Source of the DNA: Sipunculus nudus
Taxonomy: Eukaryota; Annelida; Sipuncula; Golfingiida; Sipunculidae
Direction of reading: 5' to 3'
Length of the DNA: 64,000 nucleotides
NCBI GenBank assembly: GCA_026874595.1
Contig: CM049306.1
Location: forward strand, 87,989,142-88,053,141
Made by a program: the position numbers and the translations under genes. Shown here one piece after another: positions 49,076 through 60,468 of this stretch. The stretch's first letter is position 1. Each line of letters starts with the position of its first letter. The notes under the pieces were generated by a model. It searched no databases, was not told where the DNA came from, and saw only the letters and a list, made by a program, of their open reading frames with translations.

Positions 49076-49404
49076 AGGTTGTTATCATTACTAATATGGT
49101 CATCCGTGATAATATTTATAACATATCTATCGATGTCGTTAAGAAATTGTAACAAGAAATTGTCAGTTTCGATTATTTATGGGAAGCCACTCACAAGAAC
49201 AACTTACATTTATAGATGTCTCTGATCTGTGATTACTTTTTATCCATCACAGTTTTGGAGGCAAAAAGAGTCTCCGGGAGTTAATTTTAGTGTCTATTTT
49301 TTTGTAGTCATCATACTTGATGTAGTATTTTCTCCTATTTGTTGTCTAATATCAATCATAAACCACGGTTTAAATTATTGCCAAAAATTGACTTATTAAA
49401 AAAC
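49076..49404. repeat. 3' flank duplicate of pannexin-like copy 2
   Basis: Counterpart of 23930-24190, with one extra segment of about 65 bp near 49287-49350. It is interrupted by repeat R at 49405 and resumes at 53040. Confidence 0.75.
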
Positions 49405-49635
49405 AAGGTCTACAGGCCTAATGCGAACCTGTGCAATGTGATTACACCAGGTATAATGCTTCAATGCTGGACCATTACTTTTCAAGAACATGTGTAACAT
49501 ATATATGAATATTGCAAGTACTAAACACCTTGAACAAGAAACAATTACACAAACATCACTGCTGAAATTCTGGCATGGGTGCACACAACAAAAATGATTG
49601 TAGCTGGAACCACCAGTCTTGTGGAACGAAGAGTT

Positions 49636-49774
49636 TGTTACGGGGTGACATAAAAGCGGACCGAACTGTCTTTTCTAGCGAAGCGGTTGGTACGCCGGAC
49701 CTGTGCGCCACCGACCTGGGTTCGACTCCCGGATCAGCCCAGGATTTTCCCCTCATTTATTTGTCTTCGTAACA
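49636..49774 (+). repeat. 5' LTR with pol III-type A and B boxes
   Basis: TAGCGAAGCGG at 49676-49686 fits the A box TRGYNNANNNG at every position. GGTTCGACTCC at 49719-49729 fits the B box exactly. CTGGG-TTCGACT-CCCGG forms a T-arm with a 7-nt loop. The upstream arms of a cloverleaf are not complete, so it is tRNA-like rather than a tRNA gene. Confidence 0.75.
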
Positions 49775-49928
49775 AAATGGGGGCTTAATAGTTTTCAAAT
49801 TTTTTAGGCCTTGACCTGGACATATTGTTTTATCATACCTTGTTTACAAGATTTCATATTGTTTACAGTACATTGTTGACAGGATTTATCTCAGTTTTTT
49901 TTTTTTGTTATTGTTTTAACATCTTAAC

Positions 49929-50528
49929 ATGGCAGATTTCAAACCTGAGACATTTGTTGACGATCCAGACCCTGATCAACTTGAACAGTTGTCAAAAGAC
50001 CAGTTGTTGCGTTTGGGACAACACTTAGGGCTAAATGTGAAAAAAGCTTTGAGAAAGCCTGATATCATTGCTAAAATCATGCAAGATCTTATTAGCAAAC
50101 GTTTAATTGAAGTGACTGAAGTTGAAACATCAAAAAATGACAGCCTTGCTATGCAATTAGAATTGAAAAAGTTGGAAATGCAACATGAGCTAGCATTAAA
50201 ACAATTAGAATTAGAAAAAGAGAGGGAAGAACGGTTAGAAAGAGACAGACTAGAATAAGAAAAAGAAATTGAGATAAAACGACTGGAGTTAGAAAGACTT
50301 AAACTAGAACAAAGTCTACGTGCTGCCCCAACTCACAGTTTCGATGTTACTAAACAGTAGTAAACACATTAGACTTGTCCCACCTTTTCAAGAAAAAGAG
50401 GTTGATAAATATTTCTTACACTTTGAGAAGGTAGCTGAAAATTTAAAATGGCCTAAGGAAAATTGGACTATGCTGTTACAAAGTGTATTGACTGGCAAAG
50501 CCAGAGAAATTTATACAGACCTTTCAGT
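49929..50528 (+). pseudogene. Ty3/gypsy-type Gag fragment, interrupted
   Basis: An N-terminal part with QLSKDQLLRLGQHLGL, then a Lys/Glu/Leu-rich coiled-coil region, then a capsid-like start with LVPPFQEKEVDKYFLHFEKVA and WTMLLQSVLTGKAREIY, characteristic of metazoan gypsy Gag proteins. It is broken by a stop at 50256, another near 50356 and a frame change there, and ends abruptly at about 50528 where a partial LTR begins. Non-functional as it stands. Confidence 0.8.
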
Positions 50529-50625
50529 AGAAGCGGTTGGTTCGCCGGACTTGTGCGCCACCGACCTGGGTTCGACTCCCGGATCGGCCCAGGATTTTTC
50601 CCCTCAACAATTTGTCTTTGTAACA
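50529..50625 (+). repeat. partial internal LTR fused to gag
   Basis: Matches the last two thirds of the LTR from AAGCGGTTGG to TAACA, including a B box (GGTTCGACTCC), and is followed by a leader-like sequence. The fusion suggests template switching or recombination between two element copies. Confidence 0.75.
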
Positions 50626-50744
50626 TAATGGAGGCTCGTCTAACGTGACGGTTAACTTTGTGGCCCAGGGAATAAGCTCACCAAAGGGTGACTCCTGGGA
50701 TAATTAGTCTTGTTCTGATAGCAGAACGCTCTTAAGAGGGGGTG

Positions 50745-50900
50745 TGTTACGGGATGACATAAAAGCGGACCGAACCGTCTCGCTAGTAAAGCTTGCTTTT
50801 CTAGCGAAGCGGTTGGTACGCCGGACTTGTGCGCCACCAACCTGGGTTCGCCTCCCGGATCGGCCCAGGATTTTCCCCTCATTTATTAGTCTTCGTAACA
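50745..50900 (+). repeat. 3' LTR
   Basis: As the 5' LTR, but with 17 extra bases around 50780-50800 and one change in the B box (GGTTCGCCTCC). The A box is unchanged. Confidence 0.8.
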
Positions 50901-53109
50901 AGTTATGTACATATGCCCAATGTCAGACGGATATGTCAAACCCCTCCTGCGAAATAAGCAGGGACATACACTGTGCAAAATTATTATAGGTGGCTCACCA
51001 GTTTTGTACACTAAAAAGTTACCCGATATGTACAAATATGCCCAACTTCAGGCTGATGTATCGAAATTCCTCTGATAAAATAAGCAGACGCATACACTGT
51101 GCAAAAGTCAATGTAGGTGGCGACACCCACGTCTTGTGAACGAGAAAGCCATCAAAAACGCATAGAAAGGTCAAAATATCAGGCCAATACATCAAACTTC
51201 CCTTGAGTTTGATGCACTGGGCTTACCATGCAGGCTTAGGTGAGTAAAGCAGTTGCTCCCGAATGATCTGTGACAAATTGTTGTCTCAAGCTTCTGCATT
51301 GAGTGAACTCTTGACCTGCACCTGGCTAAAATGAGTGAACTTTAGACATGTACCTGGCTGCATTGAGTGAACTCTTGACCTGTTGCATAATCTGACACAG
51401 TTGGCAGTCTGCCAAAGCTATTAACAGACACAGGCTGAACTTTGGTGCCAAATCTGAAGCAGTGGGCAGTCTGCCAAAGCTATAAGTAGAATGCAGCTAC
51501 TGCACTGAGTGAACTCTTGACCTATACCTGGCTGCACTTCTTCAAATCCTGGCACTGTGCCAAATTTATTTATAGAGCTGATATCATCTCGGCTAATGGC
51601 CAACATCAAGGCAATCTGCCAATGGTAAACCAAGTGCTGCCATCTGTTCACAAACGTGGTCCCTACTTGAAATAACTTTGAAATAAATTTTCCCAATACA
51701 AAATGCTTTTCAGCTGACTATTTATTGAAAAAATCAGGAATATATGAAAAATTATTGCAGATGCAAACTGAATGCAAAATTATAATACAGATACATCTCA
51801 TTGTTGGCAAATTCTTAAATTGAGTATGGATATCAATCATTTGTAATCCATGTACAGTCGTCTTTATATAGCCACAGAGAGCCGAATATCCATGATTATA
51901 ACATTGCCTGGTATGATGAATAATTTAAATCATGAATCTATTTTTTTAAAAGCGTTTAAAAAATATATTTTTCAGTATTAACCAAAGATAACGTGAAATC
52001 TAAATGTCTAGTGGCATGATGTAATAGATGCTGATAAACTGGTGCCAGGCAAAATGTATCTGCTTCACACAGCTAACATATATGGTAAAATGACTCAATT
52101 CCATCTCCATATTTCAGCCAAAAATCATTCATTAGGAACCATAAAGACAATTATTATAAGAATTATTGTGGGGATTATTCTTGTAAAATATTAAACAAAC
52201 TGGCTTCATTGGCGTCAGTCGAAATTTCAGCTTCCAGTAACTCAGCCAAAAAAACAATTTACCAAAACCATTTGAACAAACCTGAATTATCAAAATCTGA
52301 GGAAAATTATTATGTGAGATTTAAGAATTTGGCCCAGTGGTTTCTGAGAAGATCTTTGTAGCTACTGAGCTAAAATGGGCTATTATGGCATTTGACTAAA
52401 TTCAGCTTCCAAAAAACTCAGCCAAAAGTCCCTGATCAGAGACGATTGAACAAACTTCAGAAAGCACTACCCTAGGATAATTTCTGTGCGATATTAAACA
52501 ATTTAGCCATATGGTTTTAAAAAAGAAGTTTTTTTTGTAGCCCTCAGTGTGATACAGGCACTGATGGCCCCGTACAAAAAAAAGGCTGATGCCGGTTGCG
52601 CCACCAATACCTGAATTTTAGATTTGACTCATATGACCAACATTGGCATAACATTTGGTGATGACAGAGCCAGCCGTTTCTGAGATTGAAATTTTAATAT
52701 GCATTTTTGGACAGATGACTAAGTTCAACTCTGCCAAAAATCTGCAAATTGGAATCATTCGAACAAACTTAAGAGCTTGTTCCAGGGATCATTCCTGTGA
52801 AACATGGGACAATTTGGCTGGACAGTTTCGGAGAAGAAGACTTTTAAAGATTTTTTTAGCTTTTTCCCTATAAAATCTAGGAAAAGACAGTTAGAAAAAA
52901 AAAATAAACAAAATCCGATTGAGTTTTTCAGATGACTGATTATCTGCAAATTTTTTGAGTTAGCTACGGTTAACATACAGACGACGCAACGACGGACGCC
53001 GCCGCACCATCGCATAAGCTCACAGGTTCGCTAAAAAACGGGGTATTTTTACTAGCTGCATTGAAAAAAACTAATGCGACTTTTTCGTAAAATTAAAGTT
53101 GACCAGACC

Positions 53110-54110
53110 TCTTTTTAGCATATATTCTTCGTTCATTTACATATACACTTGTGTATTTTCTTACACATCCTCGATAACTATCTAATTTTGTGGACTGTGA
53201 ATCTTGCTAAATAGTGCACATGTACACGCACCTGCTGCACGAGGCCATTAGGAATCGCTGCTGTCTATAACTAACGATGGTCACACTCGACTTTTGTCAC
53301 GCAACTCTTCCGTGACCACGTCTCGGATATGGGCTTTTATGGTCATGCCCTGTCGTGAATAATATAAAGTGCGCCATAAGGAGGGTCATTTGCCATACTT
53401 CAAAAGTTATCATGTTCACAAGACAATAAATAATTTGGCTGATTTGACCTTGAAGATCCTGGTCAAGGTCACTGGGTTTCAGAATCTTCCAAGAACCTGT
53501 TAGGAACAATTGGTGTACAAAATTTTAGGACAAAATTCGAAATACTACAAAAGTTATGGGGTTCACATAAATGTTATATTTCGGCAGATTTGACCTTGAA
53601 GATGAAGGCCAAGGTCACCGGCATTCGAATTCGTCCGAGATTTTGGAAGGAACAATTGGTGTACCAAATTGCAGGATACTACAAAATATGAAAAATACTA
53701 CAATAGTTATCATGTTCACAATACAATAACTAGTTCGAATTCCAGTGACCTTGATCAGGACCTTCAAGGTCAAATCAGCCAAATTATTTATTGTCTTGTG
53801 AACATGATAAATTTTGAAGTATTTCACATTTTGTCCTCAATTTGGTACACCAATTGTTCCTACCAAGCTCTCAGACGAGTTTGAAACCTTGTGACCTTGA
53901 CCAGGATCTTCATGGTAAAATCAGCCGAAATATAGTTATTATCTTGTAGACGAGATAACTTTTGAAGGGCTGCATATTTTCCTCCAAAATTTGACACACT
54001 TATTGTTACTACCAAAATCTTGGACGTGTTTGAAATCCTGTGACCGTGACCTTGTTCTTCACAAACCATGAGTGCTGGACCTAGAATCTTCTCACTTGAC
54101 ATCCTTAGAG
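53110..54110. repeat. head-to-head inverted repeat block
   Basis: Units containing 'GACCTTGAAGATCCTGGTCAAGG', given here only in part (GACCTTGAAGATCC), 'CATGTTCACAAGACAATAA' and 'AACAATTGGTGTAC' run one way at 53390-53720 and inverted at 53725-54060, meeting near 53725. Each arm has two units of about 170 bp. No gene; the ORFs on both strands come from the repeats. Confidence 0.75.
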
Positions 54111-54740
54111 TTCCATGAAAAATATTCTTGGGAACTGGTAATTATGTCATGGTTACCTGTAATTGCAAAATTAGGGGGGAGAAAACATGATTTTTAAGCA
54201 CCAAGTGAGTCAGATGGGTCACAAATTGTATCCATTTGGCCTTAAATCCTCATAAATGATTTTCAGGGAGTTCCCTAAAAAACTTGGAAACCTGAATGTC
54301 ACCCTGACCCCATTTTCTGCAAGCCGTGTGAACAAATTTGATTGTAACACTCTATTAGTCAGGTAAGCAAAAATGGTAGCAGCTGCATGTAGAATAAGGT
54401 CACTGTAACCTATATCTAAGGGCTATTGGCAAAATGCATCATTTTGAGCACTCCGAGTTTATTTGCCCATTGTTCTGAGTTGTCATGGCCCATGGGCCCC
54501 TTGTTTAATTATCCGTGGGGCGTACTTGAAAGCCCCATAGCTCGGAGGATATAGGTCACAGTGACCTAGTTTCAGGTTTCCAAGGAGATTTTATATGAAC
54601 CTCTATAGTTTTTAGTTACTGAGAATATTCTAGTTGCAACAGTTACGATTTGTACGCATTTCCGGCGGACAGACAGACGGACAGAGTGATCGCTATAGCT
54701 CAGATAACTTTCATTCAGTTGAGCTTAAGAGAAATCAATT
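54110..54740. repeat. dispersed repeat fragments (mollusc-type)
   Basis: Contains GGCCCATGGGCCCCTTGTTT near 54487 and, in the other direction, GACAGACAGACGGACAGAGTG near 54666 followed by ATAGCTCAGATAACTTTC. I recall such ends as common in bivalve repeats; this is recognition of style, not a database match. Confidence 0.4.
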
Positions 54741-56640
54741 AAGTTCTATTAAACCGGGCTTAAGAAAGATTGATTATAGAAATGCCAGTACCAACAATGA
54801 GTTTTAAAGTTTACTTAAAATTACAGCATGTCCACATGACACTCCTGAAAAGAGTTCGACTCTGCTGTTTAGGGATGGTGTAAAGAAATTATTTCCTCCC
54901 ATTTATTTAATGCACCTATGACGTGAGGTCGGTCTTTGAAATACGTTGGAATTAGAATTGTTTCAAAGCAAAATCCATGTACATAAATGTAAAGTGATAA
55001 AAGCTTAATGAACGAAGCTACATTTGGTTAGCATGCGAGCGTGCAATGTAAACATGTTTAAATTTTACATGGATTGTCATACATTTTGAATTTAAACGAC
55101 CTCTGGCGCGTGGTACGTGTTTGCAATGATTCCTAATGTTCGGAATTCGGATTAAATCGGTATTGACTCCATAAATACGGTGAGATTGCTTAAGGCCCGT
55201 TCACACTTCTGCGTATCCTAGTTGCGCACTGACATTTTTTTCATACGCAGTCGTACGAACAAGACGCGCCTCATATGCATCTAAATAGTTTCGTGTAAGT
55301 TTTATGAATGCAGGCATGCGCACAGTACGGTCCAGTACGCCGGAAACACAAAACTACGCTGCGTACGCATTTACGCAGGTCATAAGTTATAAATATGCAG
55401 CGCATCGGTCCCGCATCGGTCGAGTACGCTTGTGGGGGATAGGCGGTTCTTACGGGGTAATACGCAGACCTCCCGGCAGCGTATGGGCCGCTTATATTTC
55501 ACGTATACAAACTTTACATAGCGTACGTACTTGCAGCGCTGACACAACGCACGCTGAACAACTCATAGCTAATGCCGACGTATTGCGCTAATTGGTACCG
55601 TTTGTCCGGCGATCGGGCAGCGCATTGTACTTATTTTAACTTATAAGAAACGAACAAATAGCCTACTAGGGTACATTCCAGATTTGGTATAAATACGATG
55701 ACTCCTCAAACTCCAGGATGAACAGACTTGATGAATATAGAAGATGGAGGCCGGAACGGGCGAGACTACATGACTGCAGCCCTCAAACACCAGCTATGGA
55801 ATCTACACTGGTACTGCGCTGGTATTGGTAGCCGGCTTTTTAATACATAACGGATGACGGATGGATGTAAACTCAATCGAACAAAAGTAAGTATACAGAG
55901 CAGTTTTTGCAGACTGCGCATACGGACAATATAAAATTGGGGGGAAAAACAGATTGAAGGCGACGGAAACAATAACTGACCCGGGGCGGTAGCACAGAGG
56001 AATAAATGTTTCATTCCTTTTCTCTTTCTGTATGATAAACAAGGGAAAATAACAACACCGGTCATACGATACATTACACACGATTCGGTGCTGCATGTGC
56101 GCATAATTCCGAAAACTGTTGTCAAATCGCACTAATAACATCAGCTCTCAAATTTGTTATGCCAATGAAAATGTTTATGAAGTAGTGCTTATCCGATTCC
56201 CCCGCAAGATGAACTAGTGTATGTTGAGCCCATCACAGAAATTTAATATCTCAAGTGGCCCCAGGCTGGTTCAAAATTCGTTATAGAAGTTTAGCAGGCG
56301 ACCCCTAGATCAATAAGTTTAAACAAACAGAAGAAGAATCGGTCAGGATATAAATGGAGAAGAAACTGGTTTAAAACTTTACATAAATCTGCATGATTAA
56401 TGATTTTCAAAATTAGATGTAGAAATTAGAGGGCATTCTAGCATTTTCTAATAAAACAGGCAGAAACTAAATCGGTCAGGTATTATAGGAAAAGAAGCAC
56501 AATAAATTAATTTTTTTAAAAATTAATTAAATTCCCGCGTTTAACCCCTTATAGATAAAACAACATCAAAATCGGTCAAGAAATAAAGAAAAAGATTAAA
56601 AAAAAAAGGTGTATGGAGGCCGTACAAAAGGGCCGCATCG
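54741..56640. other. intergenic, no gene recognised
   Basis: A GC-richer, GTACG/GCGTAC-rich block at 55195-55620 begins GGCCCGTTCACAC and looks like a small DNA element with decayed inverted parts. Minus-strand ORFs of 112-119 codons at 55766-56141 overlap in two frames and show no domain. Confidence 0.35.
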
Positions 56641-56689
56641 CCATGGAACAGGCTCATCAGGCTTACTGCTTAAAGACAAAGAAAAATAT

Positions 56690-57510
56690 GACCTAAATCA
56701 GGCCTACTGCACACAGACAAAGAAAACATTACCTAAATCAGGCCTACTGCTTACAAAGAAAATATTACCTAAATCAGGCCTGCTTACAGACAAAGAATAT
56801 ATTATCTAAATCAGGCCTACTGCTTACAGACAAAGAAAATATTACTTAAATCAGGCCTACTGCTTACAGACAAAGAAAATATTACTTAAATCAGGCCTAC
56901 TGCTTACAGACAAAGAAAATATTACCTAAATCAGGCCTACTGCTTACAGACAAAGAAAAAATTACCTTTATCAGGCCTACTGCTTACAGGCAAAGAAAAT
57001 ATTACCTAAATCAGGCCTACTGCTTACAGACAAAACAATATGACCTAAATCAGGCCTACTGCTAAAAGACAAAACAATATGACCTAAATCAGGCCTACTG
57101 CTTAGAGGCAAAGAAAACATTACCTAAATCAGGCCTACTGCTTACAAAGAAAATATTACCTAAATCAGGCCTGCTTATACACAAAGAATATATTACCTAA
57201 ATCAGGCCTACTGCTTACAGACAAAGAAAATATACTTAAATCAGGCCTACTGCTTACAGGAAAAGAAAATATTACCTTTATCAGGCCTACTGCTTACAGG
57301 AAAAGAAAATATTACCTAAATCAGGCCTACTGCTTACAGACAAAACAATATGACCTAAATCAGGCCTACTGCTTACAGACAAAACAATATGACCTAAATC
57401 AGGCCTACTGCTTAGAGGCAAAGAAAATATTACCTTAATCAGGCCTACTGCTAAAAGACAAAGAAAATATTACCTAAATCAGGCCTACTGCTTAAAAATA
57501 TGACCTAAAT
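56690..57510. repeat. 40-bp minisatellite (about 20 copies)
   Basis: The unit contains CCTAAATCAGGCCTACTGC followed by TTACAGACAAAGAAAATATTA. Copies vary by short deletions (for example loss of CTGC) that themselves recur, showing that blocks of several units were duplicated. Confidence 0.93.
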
Positions 57511-57784
57511 TTGTAGCTTTATTTATTTGCAAAAAAATCAGTCTTTGTTAGCTGAAAGTTTATTTAATGGCTGGTTTTAGCACTTACAAAAACAGATGTC
57601 TCCCCCCATTGCATATCGGTTGTATCAGACATGGTGAGAAATGTGAAGTGGTTTAAAAGGGGTTCCCGAAATTTGACATTTCGGTAGATTTGAACTTGAA
57701 AATGAAGGCTAAGGTCACCGGTTACGAACTCGTCTAAGCTTTTGACAGGGGGCAGACACAAATAAAGGTACATATGTAAAATAT

Positions 57785-58500
57785 CAGGGCTGGGTATCGC
57801 CTAAGATTTTCATATTGCAATGCAGTAATATATTGCGATATGTGGTAGGGATTTGCGATACATATTGGGTTATTTTCACATTTGTTAACTTTAACGACAC
57901 CATCAAATTAAATGCAGATCAGTTTGATTTTTTTTATTCACATTTGAAACATGGCAAAATTTCTCAATAAAGTTTTTAGTAAAGCACAAGTTAACATGTG
58001 CTTGGCATTTCTTAAACATTTAACATCAAAGTTTTCTTTTAGTTTTACATATGCAAATAAGATAATTCTGGAATGTGGTTTCGTACAGAGAGGGATAGAT
58101 GGTATTGTCAATCTCGGCCGTGTACCACAGCAAAGCTACCGTTCTCGATTAATAATACTATGCACTTGAACTTGCTGCAGTTGTTAACAGATGACCGTAT
58201 TCGGCACTTTTTTTCTGTGTGAAAATATTTTAGTACATGTTAGATGTCCAGCAAACACAAGTTTGCTGGGAGAGACCTTTGTGGTATGTTAAGCCTAATT
58301 TAACATGTGAACCCTGAGAAGTGTCTATACACACGGTCGCGACTTTCACTTTCAAACTTTTGCTAAGTATAACCTGTTTAAAACCTGTTTTTTAAACCTT
58401 ATTTCTGCACAATAAATCAGTTTCAATCATGTTTGACAAAAATAGCGAAAATTATTGATATTTGAAAAATATATTGCGATACACATGATGTAAATCGCCG
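57785..58500. mobile_element. possible hAT-like remnant
   Basis: Starts CAGGGCTGGGTATCGC with ATATTGCGATA just inside, a common hAT-type end. A decayed ATATTGCGATACACATG appears near 58470 at the other side. No transposase and no clear duplication. Confidence 0.35.
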
Positions 58501-58514
58501 TGATATTTCACACA

Positions 58515-59350
58515 TTTCGGACAATGTATACATGGAAAATATATTAATTCGTCCATGCTGAATGAAAATTTACAAGACATGCAGGCCTAATGCGAACTTA
58601 TGCAATGGGATATACACCAGGTATAATGCTTCTATTTCGGACAATGTATACATGGAAAACATATTAATTCGTCCATGCTGAATGAAAATTTACAAGACAT
58701 GCAGGCCTAATGCGAACTTGTGCAATGGGATATACACCAGGTATAATGTGCAATGGGATATACACCAGGTATAATGCTTCTATTTCGGACAATGTATACA
58801 TGGAAAACATATTAATTCGTCCATGCTGAATGAAAATTTACAAGACATGCAGGCCTAATGCGAACTTGTGCAATGGGATATACACCAGGTATAATGTGCA
58901 ATGGGATATACACCAGGTATAATGCTTCTATTTCGGACAATGTATACATGGAAAACATATTAATTCGTCCATGCTGAATGAAAATTTACAAGACATGCAG
59001 GCCTAATGCGAACTTGTGCAATGGGATATACACCAGGTATAATGTGCAATGGGATATACACCAGGTATAATGCTTCTATTTCGGACAATGTATACATGGA
59101 AAACATATTAATTCGTCCATGCTGAATGAAAATTTACAAGACATGCAGGCCTAATGCGAACTTGTGCAATGGGATATACACCAGGTATAATGTGCAATGG
59201 GATATACACCAGGTATAATGCTTCTATTTCGGACAATGTATACATGGAAAATATATTAATTCGTCCATGCTGAATGAAAATTTACAAGACATGCAGGCCT
59301 AATGAGAACTTGTGCAATGGGATATACACCAGGTATAATGCTTCTATGCT
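58515..59350. repeat. 148-bp tandem repeat grown from the left end of R
   Basis: TTTCGGACAATGTATACATGG occurs at 58515, 58634, 58783, 58931, 59079 and 59227; the last intervals are exactly 148 bp. Each unit includes GCAGGCCTAATGCGAACTTG, the left end of repeat R, and in the longer units an internal duplication of CAATGGGATATACACCAGG. Confidence 0.93.
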
Positions 59351-60468
59351 GGACCGTTACTTTTCACGTACATTGGTGACGTATATAATTATACAATGCA
59401 AGCACTGAACATTTTGAACAGAAGTACATGCACCAATAATACAAACTTCACTGCAGAAATACTTGCATGGATGCACACAACACAGAAATTATTGTACGTG
59501 GCACCACCAATCTTATGTCCGAGAGAGCCATCAAAGATGTATGGACATGAAAAAATTTCAGGCAGATACTTCAAAACACTCTTCGGCTATGTGCACAGAT
59601 GTATGAAACAATTGTAGGTGGCACTACAAGTCTTGTGTACAACAATACTGTTCAAGATGTATCGACATGTACAATTTCAGGCTAATATATCAAATTACTC
59701 CTGAGGAATAAGCAGGAGCATACATTGCAAACATTATTGTCGATGGTGCCACCTGTCTTGAATATGACGAAGCTATCTCAGATGTAAACATATAACCGAT
59801 GTTTCAGACTGATATATCAAATCCCTCCTGAAAAAAAGCATGAATATAATTTGAGCAAATATCATTGTAAGTGGCGCCATCATTCTTGTATATGCAAAGC
59901 TATCCAATATGTATAAATGTGCACAATTTCAGGCTGATATATCGAATCCCTTCTGTGAAATAAGCAGATACATGCACTTTGCAAAAGTCATTGTAGGTGG
60001 CGACACCATTCTTGTGTACGAGAAAGCCATCAAAGATGCATAGACAGGTCAAAATATCGGGCCAATACATCAAATTTCAATTAAGTCAGGTGCACTGGGC
60101 TGAAAGGCAGTTGCCCCGAGTTGACCAGAACAAATTGCTAGCTGCAGCTACTGCACTGAGTGAACTTTTGACTTGCACCTGGTTACACTGGGTGAGCTTT
60201 TGTCCTGGACCTGGCTGCACTGAGTGAACTCTTGACCTGTTGCATAATCTGATACAGTTGGCAGTCTACCAAAGCTTTAAATTGATCCAGACTGTCCTTT
60301 TGCCTGTTGCAAAATCTGAAACAGTTGGCAGTCTGCCAATCTATTTATAGATATAGACACAATCTTGGCCTGTTGGTAAATCTGTTAACACGTACTGAAA
60401 GACTTTAGCTACAATGCTTTTTTTCAAGCTGATATATTCAAAATATGTTTTTATCAAAATGTTTAGAA

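Larger units (their letters stand above)
49636..50900 (+). mobile_element. short LTR retroelement with tRNA-like LTRs and broken gag
   Basis: Direct repeats 49636-49774 (139 bp) and 50745-50900 (156 bp) begin TGTTACGGG and end CGTAACA. They are flanked by AGTT at 49632-49635 and 50901-50904. R copy A shows the matching uninserted sequence (AAAGAGCTATATACATATG near 4116). A polypurine tract (AAGAGGGGGTG) precedes the 3' LTR. TGGGGGCT (from 49779) after the 5' LTR and TGGAGGCTCGTC (from 50629) after an internal partial LTR look like primer-binding sites of the tRNA-Pro type. There is no protease, reverse transcriptase or integrase: a non-autonomous element. Confidence 0.85.
49405..53031. mobile_element. 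interspersed repeat R, copy B
   Basis: Flanked by TAAAAAAC on both sides (49397-49404 and 53032-53039), a possible 8-bp target duplication. GCGAACCTGTG (49423-49433) is inverted at 53021-53031. It keeps the empty sites for E1 and E5 of copy A and itself carries the LTR element at 49636-50900. The related sequence at 24190, in the other locus's flank, lacks R. Confidence 0.8.

Noticed and set aside
49669-49735. tRNA gene in the LTR
   Set aside because: A and B boxes and the T-arm are present, but no acceptor stem or full anticodon arm can be drawn, and the sequence recurs as part of a direct terminal repeat.
55766-56141. Two overlapping minus-strand ORFs of 119 and 112 codons
   Set aside because: Different frames of the same DNA, no recognisable domain, no splice or promoter signals.
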